Below are positions 8,793-17,304 of a stretch of DNA of 64,000 nucleotides, piece by piece (the stretch's first letter is position 1; every line of letters starts with the position of its first letter). A program made the position numbers and the translations under genes. The DNA comes from Pseudomonas piscis (GTDB lineage Bacteria > Pseudomonadota > Gammaproteobacteria > Pseudomonadales > Pseudomonadaceae), in assembly GCF_009380155.1 (NCBI RefSeq), contig NZ_WHUV01000002.1:806001-870000 (forward strand), in the 5' to 3' direction. The notes below the pieces were generated by a model. The model saw only the letters and a list, made by a program, of their open reading frames with translations, searched no databases and was not told the origin of the DNA.

Positions 8793-10760
8793 ATGCACAA
8801 TGAAGAGTACCTGCCCAGGGTGGTCGCGCTGATCACCCACCTTCGCCTACCCGAGGGCCCTAGCCGGATGGCGCGGATAGTCGAACAGGTGATCCCGGAC
8901 TATTACGGTCGAGCCCGCATAGAGGTCGTCGAGACTACGGTCAACCAACTGCTCGAAACCGGGCGCGCTCTGGAGGCCAGGGGGGATGTCGATGTCATCA
9001 TCGGCTCGGGAGCAACATCCGAGTACCTCAGGCGGCACCTCTCGACCGCCGTCTTGTCGATTCGCATGGGGGAGTACGACCTTATTCGCGCGCTCGACCT
9101 GGCCCGGGCGCGAGCCACCAAAGTGGGCATCGTCAGCTTCCAGCACGAGCATCCCGCACTCCAGGCGATGTCGTCGCTGTTCACCGTCGACATCCGTCAA
9201 GTCACCTACAGCAGCTACGAGGACGCCCGCCAACAGATCCATCACCTGGTGGATGACGGCTATCGCCTGGTGGTGGGTTCTTCTACAGCGGTGGAAACTG
9301 CCGAGGCGGCGGGTGCACAGGGTGTCCTGGTGCTTAACGCAGATACAGTGCGGCGCGCCATGGAGGATGCCCTGGCGATTTGCCGAAGCCGCCAGCAGAG
9401 CCTCATTCAGCAACAGCGCCTCAATGCCGTGTTACGCAATCTATCCGATGGCGTGATCGCCGTGGATGCCGAGTGCGCCGTCCAATCGCTGAATCCACGC
9501 ATGGCGTCCCTGCTGGGGATTACCAGCGATTGGGCGCGCGGACGGCCGCTCAACGAAGTCGTTCCCGGCCTCGATATCAGCCACGTCCAATTCAGCGACG
9601 ACACAGAAGAAAGCCACATCCTCAAGATCGGCGGCCGGACACTGGCAGCCAACGTCAGCCCCATCATCGAAAACGGCAGGCCCGATGGGCTGGTGATTAC
9701 CTGCCAGGAAGCCAACGCGATTCAGCGCACGGAGCGACGCATTCGCAGCCAGGTCAAGCCAAGGCAGTTCACCGCCCGATATCGCTTCGAGCAGATGCTC
9801 GGCCAGGCCCCTGGCTTTCGCATCATGCTGGACCTTGCCCAGCGCTATGCAGCCGCCGACGCCACGGTGCTCGTCCAGGGTGAAAGTGGAACCGGCAAGG
9901 AACTCCTGGCCCAAAGCATACATAACGCCAGCCCCCGCCAGTCCGGGCCCTTCGTTGCCATCAACTGTGCGGCCTTTCCTGAGTCACTGCTGGAGAGCGA
10001 GCTCTTCGGCCACGAAGAAGGCGCCTTTACCGGATCACGCAAGGGCGGCAAGGCAGGCCTGATAGAAAACGCCCACATGGGAACCCTGTTCCTCGATGAG
10101 ATAGGCGACATGCCAGTGACGCTGCAGACTCGCCTTTTGCGGGTGCTGCAGGAGCGTGAAGTACTGCGCCTGGGAGCAACCGAACCCACACCCGTAGACA
10201 TTCGCGTGATTGCCGCCACCCACCGGGACCTGCGCGCGCGGGTCCGCGAAGGTGAGTTCCGCGAGGACCTCTATTACCGGGTGAACATCTTGCGCCTGGT
10301 CATTCCCCCGCTGCGCCAACGCCCTGAAGACATACCGATGCTCGCCCAGTTCCTGCTGGCCAAGCTATCGCCGCGGACAGCGGCCAGCACGGCTGCCCAC
10401 GCTCTGCTCGAGCGGCTCATGCCTCATCTTCAGCAGCACAGCTGGCCAGGCAACATCCGCGAGCTGGAGAACATCGTCGAGCGAGCGGTGCTATCGGCCA
10501 ATGTGCTCCAGGACGGCAACGCGTCGCTGGAGCTGCGGACGCTGTTCGACGAACTGTTCGAGTCGTCGCCGACCCAAACCTCCACAATGGCCGAGCCGCA
10601 GCCAGCCCAGGACTTGCGCAGCCTCAGCCGTGCACAAGAAAGCGCTCGCGTCAGTGAAATGGTCGAACGTTGTGCCGGCGATATGGACGAAGCAGCCAAG
10701 CGCCTGGGTATCAGCCGCACCACGCTCTGGAGACGGCTGCGCGCCATGAAGTCCACCTAG
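8793..10760 (+). CDS. sigma-54-dependent regulator with PrpR-type sensor domain
   Basis: The product has 655 residues. Residues 1-190 form a PrpR_N-type ligand domain (GSGATSEYLRR; later VVGSSTAVETAEAAG). A PAS-like segment follows at about 205-310 (NLSDGVIAVDAECAVQSLNP). The AAA+ domain at about 330-570 has Walker A GESGTGKE, Walker B FLDEIGD, and a sigma-54 contact loop reading GAFTGS instead of the common GAFTGA. A Fis-type helix-turn-helix (AAKRLGISRTTLWRRL) ends the protein. GGAAG lies 6 bases before ATG 8793. It is flanked by two target-like sigma-54 promoters, so it probably activates both the aldehyde dehydrogenase and the acyl-CoA synthetase genes. The inducer is unknown; PrpR relatives sense short organic acids. 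Confidence 0.92.
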   Translation: MHNEEYLPRVVALITHLRLPEGPSRMARIVEQVIPDYYGRARIEVVETTVNQLLETGRALEARGDVDVIIGSGATSEYLRRHLSTAVLSIRMGEYDLIRALDLARARATKVGIVSFQHEHPALQAMSSLFTVDIRQVTYSSYEDARQQIHHLVDDGYRLVVGSSTAVETAEAAGAQGVLVLNADTVRRAMEDALAICRSRQQSLIQQQRLNAVLRNLSDGVIAVDAECAVQSLNPRMASLLGITSDWARGRPLNEVVPGLDISHVQFSDDTEESHILKIGGRTLAANVSPIIENGRPDGLVITCQEANAIQRTERRIRSQVKPRQFTARYRFEQMLGQAPGFRIMLDLAQRYAAADATVLVQGESGTGKELLAQSIHNASPRQSGPFVAINCAAFPESLLESELFGHEEGAFTGSRKGGKAGLIENAHMGTLFLDEIGDMPVTLQTRLLRVLQEREVLRLGATEPTPVDIRVIAATHRDLRARVREGEFREDLYYRVNILRLVIPPLRQRPEDIPMLAQFLLAKLSPRTAASTAAHALLERLMPHLQQHSWPGNIRELENIVERAVLSANVLQDGNASLELRTLFDELFESSPTQTSTMAEPQPAQDLRSLSRAQESARVSEMVERCAGDMDEAAKRLGISRTTLWRRLRAMKST

Positions 10761-10856
10761 CAGGCCAGCACCCTCTTTCAACCTTGAACTTTATTTCAGC
10801 AATGAAATGAAAAACGCCCGGCGAATGCCTTTCCAGCGTCAAGGCATCACTCAGGC

Positions 10857-10877
10857 AAATCATCAACTACATGATTT
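10857..10877. promoter_or_regulatory. perfect inverted repeat upstream of a sigma-54 promoter
   Basis: AAATCAT (10857-10863) and ATGATTT (10871-10877) are perfect inverted repeats with a 7-base spacer, about 40 bases upstream of the -24 element. This is a candidate upstream activating site for the activator encoded at 8793, or part of a bend region. The distance is shorter than usual for an enhancer site. Confidence 0.4.
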
Positions 10878-10916
10878 AAAAGGAATTAAATCTCAATTAA
10901 AACCTCGCCCGGCATA

Positions 10917-10933
10917 TTGGCATGGCACTTGCT
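10917..10933 (+). promoter_or_regulatory. sigma-54 promoter for the acyl-CoA synthetase gene
   Basis: TTGGCATG-GCAC-TTGCT fits YTGGCACG-N4-TTGCW with one mismatch, with GG and GC exactly 10 bases apart (10919-10920 and 10931-10932). It rules out start codons upstream of about 10944 for the following gene and fits the strong ribosome-binding site at 10994. Confidence 0.8.
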
Positions 10934-11004
10934 CCCGGCAGTTTCGGCTTGGCACCCTCGTGTGCGCAGCCCTACTCAATACAAAAACAAGGCAGGAGGT
11001 GCCG

Positions 11005-12615
11005 ATGCTGGGCATGATGATGAACTTCAACCTGAGTATCACCGCCATCATGCGGCAAGCGCTCATGCTTGCCGCCAATACCGAAATTGTCTCTCTGCTC
11101 CCCAACGGCCAGGTGCACAGATACACCTACGCCGAGGCATTCGCTCGCGCAGGCCGCCTGGCCAATGTACTGGATACCCTGGGCTGCCCTTCGGATGCAC
11201 GGGTCGGGACCCTGGCCTGGAACAACCATCGGCATTTCGAATTGCACTATGCAATCCCGTGTTCAGGGCGTATCTGCCACACCATCAACCCCAAGCTGTT
11301 TCCCGAGCAGGTCAGCTACATCATTCGCCATGCCGAGGACTACCTGCTATTCGTCGACCCGCAATTCGTGCCACTGCTGGAAAGCATCCAGCATGAAATC
11401 AGCAGCGTGCGCTGCTATATCGTGCTTTGCACGGCTGACGCGCTACCTGCCAGCACGCTGCCCAATCTCGTCAGCTATGAGGCGTTGCTCAAGTCGCACG
11501 ATGAAGACTATGACTGGCCCGACCTCGATGAACATCGAAGCAGCGGGTTGTGCTACACCTCCGGCACCACGGGTGACCCCAAGGGCGTGCTGGCCAGCCA
11601 TCGCAGCACCGTGCTGCACGGTATGGCCCAGAACATGGCCGACAATGTCGGGTTGCAGGCGCTCGATGTGGTCATGCCGATGGTGCCGATGTTCCACGTC
11701 AATGCCTGGGGCATGCCCTACAACGCAGCGATGGTGGGCGCCAAGCTGGTGTTGCCGGGCCCCTGGGTCGGCGATGCAGGGGCCATGGTCAAGTTGATCA
11801 ATGATGAGAAGGTCAGCCTTTCTCTTGCAGTACCGACCCTCTGGGCCAACATTTCGCAGTATCTCGATACCCAGGGCGGCACCATCCGTTCGTTGCGACG
11901 CGCAGTCAGCGGTGGCGCCGCATGCCCGCTTTCACTGATCCAAGCCATGCAACGCCACGGCGTGATGTTGGAAAACGGCTGGGGGATGACCGAACTGAGC
12001 CCAATGGGCAGCTACAACCGACGCCAGCCCTGGTATGACGCGTTGACCGAGGAGGCCCAGGCAAAGCAGTTGCTCAAGTCGGGAAGATCATTGTTCGGCA
12101 TCGAGATGCGCATCGTCGACGAAGCCCAGCGCGCCCTGCCCCACGACGGCCAGGCCGCGGGTTCGCTGCAAGTCCGAGGCCCCTGGGTTCGCAATGGATA
12201 TTTCGGAGAAGCCCCCGGCGAAGGCTGGTTCGATACCGGCGACGTGGCGACCATCGACCCGCGCGGCTACATGTTGATCACCGACCGCATCAAGGACGTG
12301 ATCAAGTCGGGTGGCGAATGGATCTGCTCCGTGGAGATCGAGAATGCCGTCATGGCCCACCCGCAAGTGGCCGAGGCTGCGGTCATCGCCATCCCGCACC
12401 CTCGCTGGAGCGAACGGCCGCTCTTGATCATCGTGCCCAAGCACGCCGCTACGGCCCCCACTCACGAAGAACTCTTGGCGTTTCTGGACGGCAAGATTCC
12501 GAAATGGTGGATGCCGGATAGCTGCGAGTATCTGGACGAACTCCCCCATACCGCCACCGGCAAGGTCAGCAAGAAGGCGCTGCGAGCACACTTCGCCACC
12601 GAGCTGCAGCACTGA
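11005..12615 (+). CDS. fatty acyl-CoA synthetase (AMP-binding)
   Basis: This ANL-superfamily ligase has 536 residues. The P-loop is [11 protein letters not shown] (near residue 190). Other signatures are [23 protein letters not shown], the hinge region [15 protein letters not shown], and the catalytic Lys near the end ([12 protein letters not shown]). It should activate a medium- or long-chain or aromatic acid with ATP and CoA. Start 11005 has AGGAGGT at 10994-11000 and lies downstream of the sigma-54 promoter at 10917; longer upstream frames are excluded by that promoter. The neighbouring activator and aldehyde dehydrogenase suggest a shared aldehyde/acid catabolic route. An intrinsic terminator follows. 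Confidence 0.92.
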   Translation: MLGMMMNFNLSITAIMRQALMLAANTEIVSLLPNGQVHRYTYAEAFARAGRLANVLDTLGCPSDARVGTLAWNNHRHFELHYAIPCSGRICHTINPKLFPEQVSYIIRHAEDYLLFVDPQFVPLLESIQHEISSVRCYIVLCTADALPASTLPNLVSYEALLKSHDEDYDWPDLDEHRSSGLCYTSGTTGDPKGVLASHRSTVLHGMAQNMADNVGLQALDVVMPMVPMFHVNAWGMPYNAAMVGAKLVLPGPWVGDAGAMVKLINDEKVSLSLAVPTLWANISQYLDTQGGTIRSLRRAVSGGAACPLSLIQAMQRHGVMLENGWGMTELSPMGSYNRRQPWYDALTEEAQAKQLLKSGRSLFGIEMRIVDEAQRALPHDGQAAGSLQVRGPWVRNGYFGEAPGEGWFDTGDVATIDPRGYMLITDRIKDVIKSGGEWICSVEIENAVMAHPQVAEAAVIAIPHPRWSERPLLIIVPKHAATAPTHEELLAFLDGKIPKWWMPDSCEYLDELPHTATGKVSKKALRAHFATELQH

Positions 12616-12640
12616 CCGAGACACTGATTACGGCGTCGCT

Positions 12641-12662
12641 CAAACCACCTTCGCGTGGTTTG
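12641..12662. repeat. short hairpin after the acyl-CoA synthetase gene
   Basis: CAAACCAC (12641-12648) and GTGGTTTG (12655-12662) form a perfect 8-base stem with a CTTCGC loop. No T-run follows; the functional terminator is the next hairpin downstream. Confidence 0.5.
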
Positions 12663-12683
12663 CGCTGCCGTCGCCAAAATACC

Positions 12684-12724
12684 AAACCCCTGATTTTCTC
12701 CTGGAAATCAGGGGTTTTCGTTTT
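12684..12724 (+). terminator. intrinsic terminator of the acyl-CoA synthetase gene
   Basis: AAACCCCTGATTT (12684-12696) pairs with AAATCAGGGGTTT (12705-12717) across the loop TCTCCTGG. It is followed by a T-rich tail with four more T at 12721-12724. The long, GC-centred stem and the T tail make a strong rho-independent terminator. Confidence 0.85.
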
Positions 12725-12937
12725 ACCGGTATCGAGCAGAGATGGGGATTCAAGTTTGCTCAACGCACTCGCTTGCCCAAGGTTCCATGAATACCCGCTT
12801 CGCCACACTGCCGCCCCGCGAGACCTGCGCCCGCCGGCGGCGCTTTGAGCATGGGGCGAAAAAACTAAACCATTGGCCATGCCCCGTGCTCAACAGTAGG
12901 GCGACGCCTTTGTCGCGCCCTCCCTAAGGAGAACCTT

Positions 12938-13441
12938 ATGAACCACAAACTCATGCGCCAACTGGGACTGTCGTTGTTGCTGACCGCCAGCGGCTGTGGC
13001 TTGGCGTTGGCGGCCGGCAGCAGCGACTTCGTCGACGAAGCGGCCCAGGGCGGCATCAACGAGGTGGAGAGCGCCAAGCTGGCGCTGGAGAAAAGCACCG
13101 CCACCGACGTCAAGGCCTTCGCCCAGCAAATGGTCGACGACCACACCAAGGTCAACCAGGAACTGATGAACCTGGCCCACAAGCTCGATATCAAGGTGCC
13201 GGACGAGGCCTCGCTGACCGCCCGGGCGAAGAAGATGATCCTGGAAATGCGCGACGAGTCCTTCGACCAGGCCTATATCGATAGCCAGGTCGAGGCCCAC
13301 GAGAAAACCGTGGCGCTGTTCGAAAAAGAGTCGCAGTCCAAGGACGATGCCCAGCTCAAGGCTTTCGCCCAGAGCACCCTGCCCCAACTGCGCATGCACC
13401 TTGACATGGCCAAGCGCTTGCAGACCCAGCACGCCAAATGA
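12938..13441 (+). CDS. DUF4142 domain-containing exported protein
   Basis: The product has 167 residues. It has a cleavable signal peptide (positively charged start, then LGLSLLLTASGCGLALA, cleavage after about residue 26) and a helical DUF4142/ferritin-like bundle containing FVDEAAQGGINEVESAKLAL and QMVDDHTKVNQEL. The family is periplasmic and of uncertain function, often induced under stress. CTAAGGAGA upstream of ATG 12938 is a strong ribosome-binding site. The gene appears monocistronic. The roughly 320 bases before it hold the upstream terminator and no other feature I can name. Confidence 0.88.
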   Translation: MNHKLMRQLGLSLLLTASGCGLALAAGSSDFVDEAAQGGINEVESAKLALEKSTATDVKAFAQQMVDDHTKVNQELMNLAHKLDIKVPDEASLTARAKKMILEMRDESFDQAYIDSQVEAHEKTVALFEKESQSKDDAQLKAFAQSTLPQLRMHLDMAKRLQTQHAK

Positions 13442-13917
13442 CGCTGTGGTTGCTCCGGACATCACGCAGCCATGCCGTGCGGCTGCGTGCTGCCCGGTTT
13501 TAGCCCCTGGTTCACCGCGGTGATCTGCTGCCAGGACCGGCAATGGCTGCATGTACGGTCAAGTCGAGGGCCCACCTGCTCAGCGCCTCGCCACCATGCA
13601 TCGCCCAGGCTTGCCGGTCGAGGACCAGGGGGCCCTGGACTGTTCCTGCAAGACTCGCCATCGCCTTGCAGTTCAACTGCGCCCTTGTCGCGCTATCTGG
13701 CGCTACTGATTGAAGAAGTCGATCTTCCAACCCAGAGTCGAGCGCTTGAAACAACGGTTTTTCAAATAACTATTTTTGCAGTCGGCCCTTGAGCCACCCG
13801 GTCAGATTATTACCGGTGTACGACAAAGCACATTGCCGGACTGGCGTTCGCCACACGCCGCGACCCTGCGCAGCGATCACGCCACATTCCACTCACTCAA
13901 GGAAAAGGGACGACGTC
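13442..13917. other. gene-free interval
   Basis: About 476 bases without a gene I can support. Short frames on both strands use poor starts (for example a TTG at 13754 leftward) and have no recognisable domain. No clear promoter, repeat or terminator is visible. Confidence 0.4.
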
Positions 13918-14250
13918 ATGTACAGCACTCACCAGCGCTTGCAGCTACGCGCCTGCCGCAAATTCGCCCTCGAACAGAACCAGCGCCTGTTCAAGCAGGC
14001 CCACGACCTGAACCGCGAGGCCTATGCACTGCTCGAGCAAGCACAGCCCGATCTCGACACCTTCGAGCGCTACCATCTATTGCGTAACAGGGCCGAGGAA
14101 AGGCTCCACGAGGCCAACGAGCACCTGCAGCTGATCAACCACGAATTCGCCGAAGACGAGCCCCAAGCGCCCACGCTCCTGCCCTTCACCGCCGCCCAGC
14201 CTCGTCAGCGCCAACAGCCACCACGGCCGCTGTTGAATACCGGGCGCTAG
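13918..14250 (+). CDS. hypothetical protein, 110 aa
   Basis: A helical, Gln/Arg/Glu-rich protein (FALEQNQRLFKQAHDLNREAYALLEQAQPDLD). It has two predicted long helices and a disordered Pro/Gln-rich tail, with no signal peptide and no membrane segment. ATG 13918 is preceded by AAGGAAAAGGG. No family is recognised. It lies between two stress- or envelope-type genes and may be a cytoplasmic accessory protein, but nothing in the sequence gives a function. Confidence 0.65.
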   Translation: MYSTHQRLQLRACRKFALEQNQRLFKQAHDLNREAYALLEQAQPDLDTFERYHLLRNRAEERLHEANEHLQLINHEFAEDEPQAPTLLPFTAAQPRQRQQPPRPLLNTGR

Positions 14251-14340
14251 GTTCCGGCATCGGGCACTTACGGCGGTTGTTCCATGCGATCGCCGTGCCC
14301 AGGCCGTGTGGCAGCCTCGCTGCCAGGGAGAGAGAGCCCC

Positions 14341-14898
14341 ATGACCGAACACATCGTTCACTTCCATTGCCAGATCGACCAGAGCACCAGCGAACGTTTT
14401 CGCGACTCGTGCCTGCAAGCCATCGAAGAAGGCGCCAGCTCGCTGCTGCTGAACCTGTCGACCACCGGCGGCAGCACCAACTTCGGCTTCACCCTCTATA
14501 CCTTCCTCAAGTCCTTGCCGGTGCCCTTGTGCGCGATCAATGCGGGCAACATCGAATCCATGGGGATCATCCTGTTCCTGGCGGCCAACCGGCGCATCAC
14601 CACGCCTCATTCACGCTTCCTGATCCATCCGATGAACTGGTACTTCAGCCAGAGCTCGGTGGATCACCAGCGCCTGCGCGAGTACCTGTCGAGCCTGGAC
14701 AACGATCTGGCGCGCTACGTGAAGATCTACGAGATCGAGACCGCGGCCGCCGAGACCCAGCTGGACATCTTCAAATGCCTGTCGGCCGAGGAAAAGGTCA
14801 TCGCCGCCCATGAGTCGCTGGCCTACGGTATCGCCCACGAGGTGCGCCAGCCCGTGTTCGCCGACGACCTCAAGCACTGGAAGGTCAGCGGTGCCTAG
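14341..14898 (+). CDS. ClpP-like serine protease family protein
   Basis: The product has 185 residues with the ClpP/crotonase fold. LLLNLSTTGGS corresponds to the oxyanion glycine region, NIESMGIIL carries the nucleophile-type Ser, and RFLIHPM carries the catalytic His. Aligning from the conserved YG near the C-terminus, the position of the third catalytic residue (Asp in ClpP) appears to be Glu. It lacks the Pro-rich adaptor-binding features needed to be confident of Clp ATPase pairing. It is shorter than housekeeping ClpP and is most likely a divergent paralogue of the kind found near stress genes. GAGAGAG precedes ATG 14341. Confidence 0.75.
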   Translation: MTEHIVHFHCQIDQSTSERFRDSCLQAIEEGASSLLLNLSTTGGSTNFGFTLYTFLKSLPVPLCAINAGNIESMGIILFLAANRRITTPHSRFLIHPMNWYFSQSSVDHQRLREYLSSLDNDLARYVKIYEIETAAAETQLDIFKCLSAEEKVIAAHESLAYGIAHEVRQPVFADDLKHWKVSGA

Positions 14899-14999
14899 GC
14901 GCGACCACCCGGCAGGCTGCGGGAACGGCCGCTGGCCTATGGCGTCATCCCTTGAGTGGCCCCGATCCACAAGCCGCTTGCAGCGACGAGGAGTTCCCC

Positions 15000-15680
15000 A
15001 TGGCAGTCGATATCCTTCCCTTCATGATCACTACCCCGGTGGCCAGTTCGCCGAGCAACCCCGTGGCCCTGGAGCTGATGGGCGCCCAGGCCCTGGCCCG
15101 GGTGCCCCAGGTCATCGGCCAATTGCCCGACGGCTCGATCCGCATGAGCGCGCCGACCCGTGGTGCCTCCAGCAAGAGCACCCACCGCACCCGCTGCGAA
15201 TGGAAGGAGCCGCTGTACTGGTCCCTGGCCAGCGCCAACCTGCATGGCAACCGCCAGGTCATGCGCCTGGAGCAGGTCAATTCGGCGCAAAAGGTGGTGA
15301 TCTCGCAGATGCACGTCAAGGACGACGACAGTCCGGCGGTCAAGGTGTTCTGGAACAAGGGCAGGATCACCTGGGGCTTTCGCGCCAGTTTCAACCAGGG
15401 CGAACCGGCCACCCGCATCATCGCCACCAACGTACCGTTGCAGGCTCCCTTCGAAATCACCCTGAGCGCCACCACCGCTGGCCTGGTCCTGGTGGTGGTG
15501 ACCTGCAACGGCGTCACCAGCGCCAGTACTCCAGGGCAATTGGACAGTAGTTGGAACGACCACCGTTTCGACTTCCACGGCGGGGTCTACAACCAGGTCG
15601 ACTACAGCGACAGCACCCCCGCCAGCGACGGTTCGGTGTGCATCATCAGTGAGCTGCAAGTCAGCCATACGCTGGCTTGA
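15000..15680 (+). CDS. polysaccharide lyase family 7 (alginate lyase-like)
   Basis: The product has 226 residues with the three PL7 signature regions of the jelly-roll active site. THRTRCEWKEP takes the place of R-[ST]-E-[LV]-R, SQMHVKDDDSP replaces QIH, and FDFHGGVYNQ replaces YFKAGVYNQ (catalytic Tyr kept, usual Lys replaced by His). It should cleave mannuronate- or guluronate-containing polymers by beta-elimination. No signal peptide is visible, as in some cytoplasmic Pseudomonas PL7 enzymes. GAGGAG lies 7 bases before ATG 15000. It sits after the ClpP-like gene with about 100 bases between. Confidence 0.85.
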   Translation: MAVDILPFMITTPVASSPSNPVALELMGAQALARVPQVIGQLPDGSIRMSAPTRGASSKSTHRTRCEWKEPLYWSLASANLHGNRQVMRLEQVNSAQKVVISQMHVKDDDSPAVKVFWNKGRITWGFRASFNQGEPATRIIATNVPLQAPFEITLSATTAGLVLVVVTCNGVTSASTPGQLDSSWNDHRFDFHGGVYNQVDYSDSTPASDGSVCIISELQVSHTLA

Positions 15681-15690
15681 AGCGAACCCC

Positions 15691-16176
15691 ATGAGTTTCA
15701 CGATCTGGGTCGCGGTGCTCGGTAGGGTGCTGCTGATCCTCGCGCTCACCTCCTCGTACCTGCGCTGGCTGCCGATCACCACCTCGGTGGTGTGCCTGGC
15801 CCAGGCCGCCATCCGCAAGCAGATCCACGCCCTGGAGCAGTACCTGGACACCACCTTGCTCACTCGCAGTAACCGCAGGGTGTTCCTCACCGCTACAGGC
15901 AAAGAGTTCCGTGATGCAGTGAGGACAGCGTTATTGGAGTTGGCCACCAAGACCGAGAAATTGCGCCGCAAGCTGGCCTGCGTCGAAGGTGTCGGCTTCG
16001 CCCTGGGCTGGCGCCGCACCACAGAGAAAATGATCGACAACGGCGAGCTGATCCGCCCGCTCGAGCAGTCTATCAAGGTGGATGAGGCGCTGGCGGTCTA
16101 CCAGTGGCAAAACAGCCCTCTGCGCGCGCGCAGCCGCAGCTTGCTGCAGTGGCTGCGCCGTGTCTGCCAGGACTAA
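15691..16176 (+). pseudogene. chimeric remnant: antiporter N-terminus fused to deleted LysR regulator
   Basis: This open frame of 161 residues is not one family. Residues 1-36 (TIWVAVLGRVLLILALTSSY, then LRWLPITTSVVCL) look like the first membrane helix of a NhaP-type cation/proton antiporter. Residues about 37-95 (AQAAIRKQIHALEQYLDTTL, LTATGKEF) match the GcvA-type LysR helix-turn-helix without its first 25-30 residues. The rest (ALGWRRTTEKMIDNGELIRP) matches the extreme C-terminus of a LysR effector domain, with some 180 residues missing between. Two in-frame deletions explain it. It is unlikely to be functional, although a membrane-anchored DNA-binding product cannot be excluded. Confidence 0.7.
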
Positions 16177-16256
16177 CTCGCGACTCTGGCGGCCAACCCC
16201 ACTGGCATGGAGATTAGCCAGGCGCAGCGCCATGTGCGCGCTGCGCTGGCCTTGAA

Positions 16257-17060
16257 TCACCCCCGCTGCCAGACCACCGGGAACCAGTCTTCACGCATGC
16301 GATCGCCATCGTTCAGGTCGATGCCGGGAAATGGCGGCGAGGTGCGTCCCGGGCGCTGGATGTAACGTACGTCGTCGCCCATGAACCGGGTGGAGAACGC
16401 CCGTCGACGGCCGCTCCCGGTGTTGCCGGCGGCGCCATGCACGGTGCGGAAGTCGAAGACGATGGCGTCCCCCGGTTGCAGCTCCGGGGAGAGTATCTGG
16501 TACTGGCCGTTGTCCACGTCCGGCATGTCCATGAACAGGCTCTCGCCGGTGTGGTCGTCGGTGGCGCCATAGAAGTCCTGGTTGCTGGCCCAGCTCTTGG
16601 GCCGTACCGGCTTGGGCCAGCGATGGGAACCCAGGACCACGCTCAGGGTGTTGCTGCGGGTCACCGGGTCCAGGGGAATCCAGTAGCTGGCGGTCTGCAA
16701 GCCATCGACGCAGTAGTAAGGCAGGTCCTGGTGCCAGGGCGTGGGCTTGGAGGTGCCGGGCTCCTTGACCAGGATGTGGTCATGGAAGACCTGCACTTGT
16801 TGCGACTCCATCAACTGCCCGGCGATGGCCGCCGCCGGCGAGTTCAGCACGAAGTCCTGGAACGCCGGGATACGCTGCCAGTTGCAGTAGTCCTCGAAGA
16901 AGCGCCCGCCTTCGCCACTGCCGACGTTCTCGATGGCGAAGGCGCTGGGTTCGGCCAGGTTCTGCTCGAAACCTTCACGCAAGCGCTCGATCCAGTCGCC
17001 AAAGACCCCACGCAGAACAATGGCGCCATTGCGTTGAAACTCTTCGATCTGCGGATTCAT
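16257..17060 (-). CDS. phytanoyl-CoA dioxygenase (PhyH) family protein
   Basis: This non-haem iron, 2-oxoglutarate-dependent oxygenase has 267 residues. The facial triad is visible: His and Asp in TPWHQDLPYY and the distal His in FRTVHGAAGN, followed by the 2-oxoglutarate-binding Arg region (RRAFSTRF). It should hydroxylate a small acid or amino-acid-like molecule in the cytoplasm. ATG 17060 has AAGAGG about 9 bases upstream. It is divergent from the amino acid permease at 17305, which suggests that the imported compound may be its substrate; that link is inference. Confidence 0.88.
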   Translation of the reverse strand: MNPQIEEFQRNGAIVLRGVFGDWIERLREGFEQNLAEPSAFAIENVGSGEGGRFFEDYCNWQRIPAFQDFVLNSPAAAIAGQLMESQQVQVFHDHILVKEPGTSKPTPWHQDLPYYCVDGLQTASYWIPLDPVTRSNTLSVVLGSHRWPKPVRPKSWASNQDFYGATDDHTGESLFMDMPDVDNGQYQILSPELQPGDAIVFDFRTVHGAAGNTGSGRRRAFSTRFMGDDVRYIQRPGRTSPPFPGIDLNDGDRMREDWFPVVWQRG

Positions 17061-17304
17061 CAAGTCAGCCTCTTGTTGTTTTGATCCAGTATCGAGGCCC
17101 TGAACTTTTCCCGTAAACGACAGATTACTTATTCATCAATATAGGCACTTTATATAACCAATCGGTTGCCAGTCCTGGAGTTTGCCCAGTTAATACCCCT
17201 GCCTGCCTCCCCTCATCCATTGCCGGCACAGGAACACCGGCCCCTTGCGTTTCATCATCGGCAGTTGACGCCCGAATAATAAGAACAATCAGGAGTTACT
17301 TGAG

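Noticed and set aside
13512..13754. Leftward frame of 80 residues in the gap after the DUF4142 gene
   Set aside because: It starts with TTG, has no ribosome-binding site, and the amino acid composition is not protein-like.
14937..16076. Leftward frame of 379 residues over the PL7 gene and the chimeric remnant
   Set aside because: It is antisense to a clear PL7 lyase; no domain can be seen.
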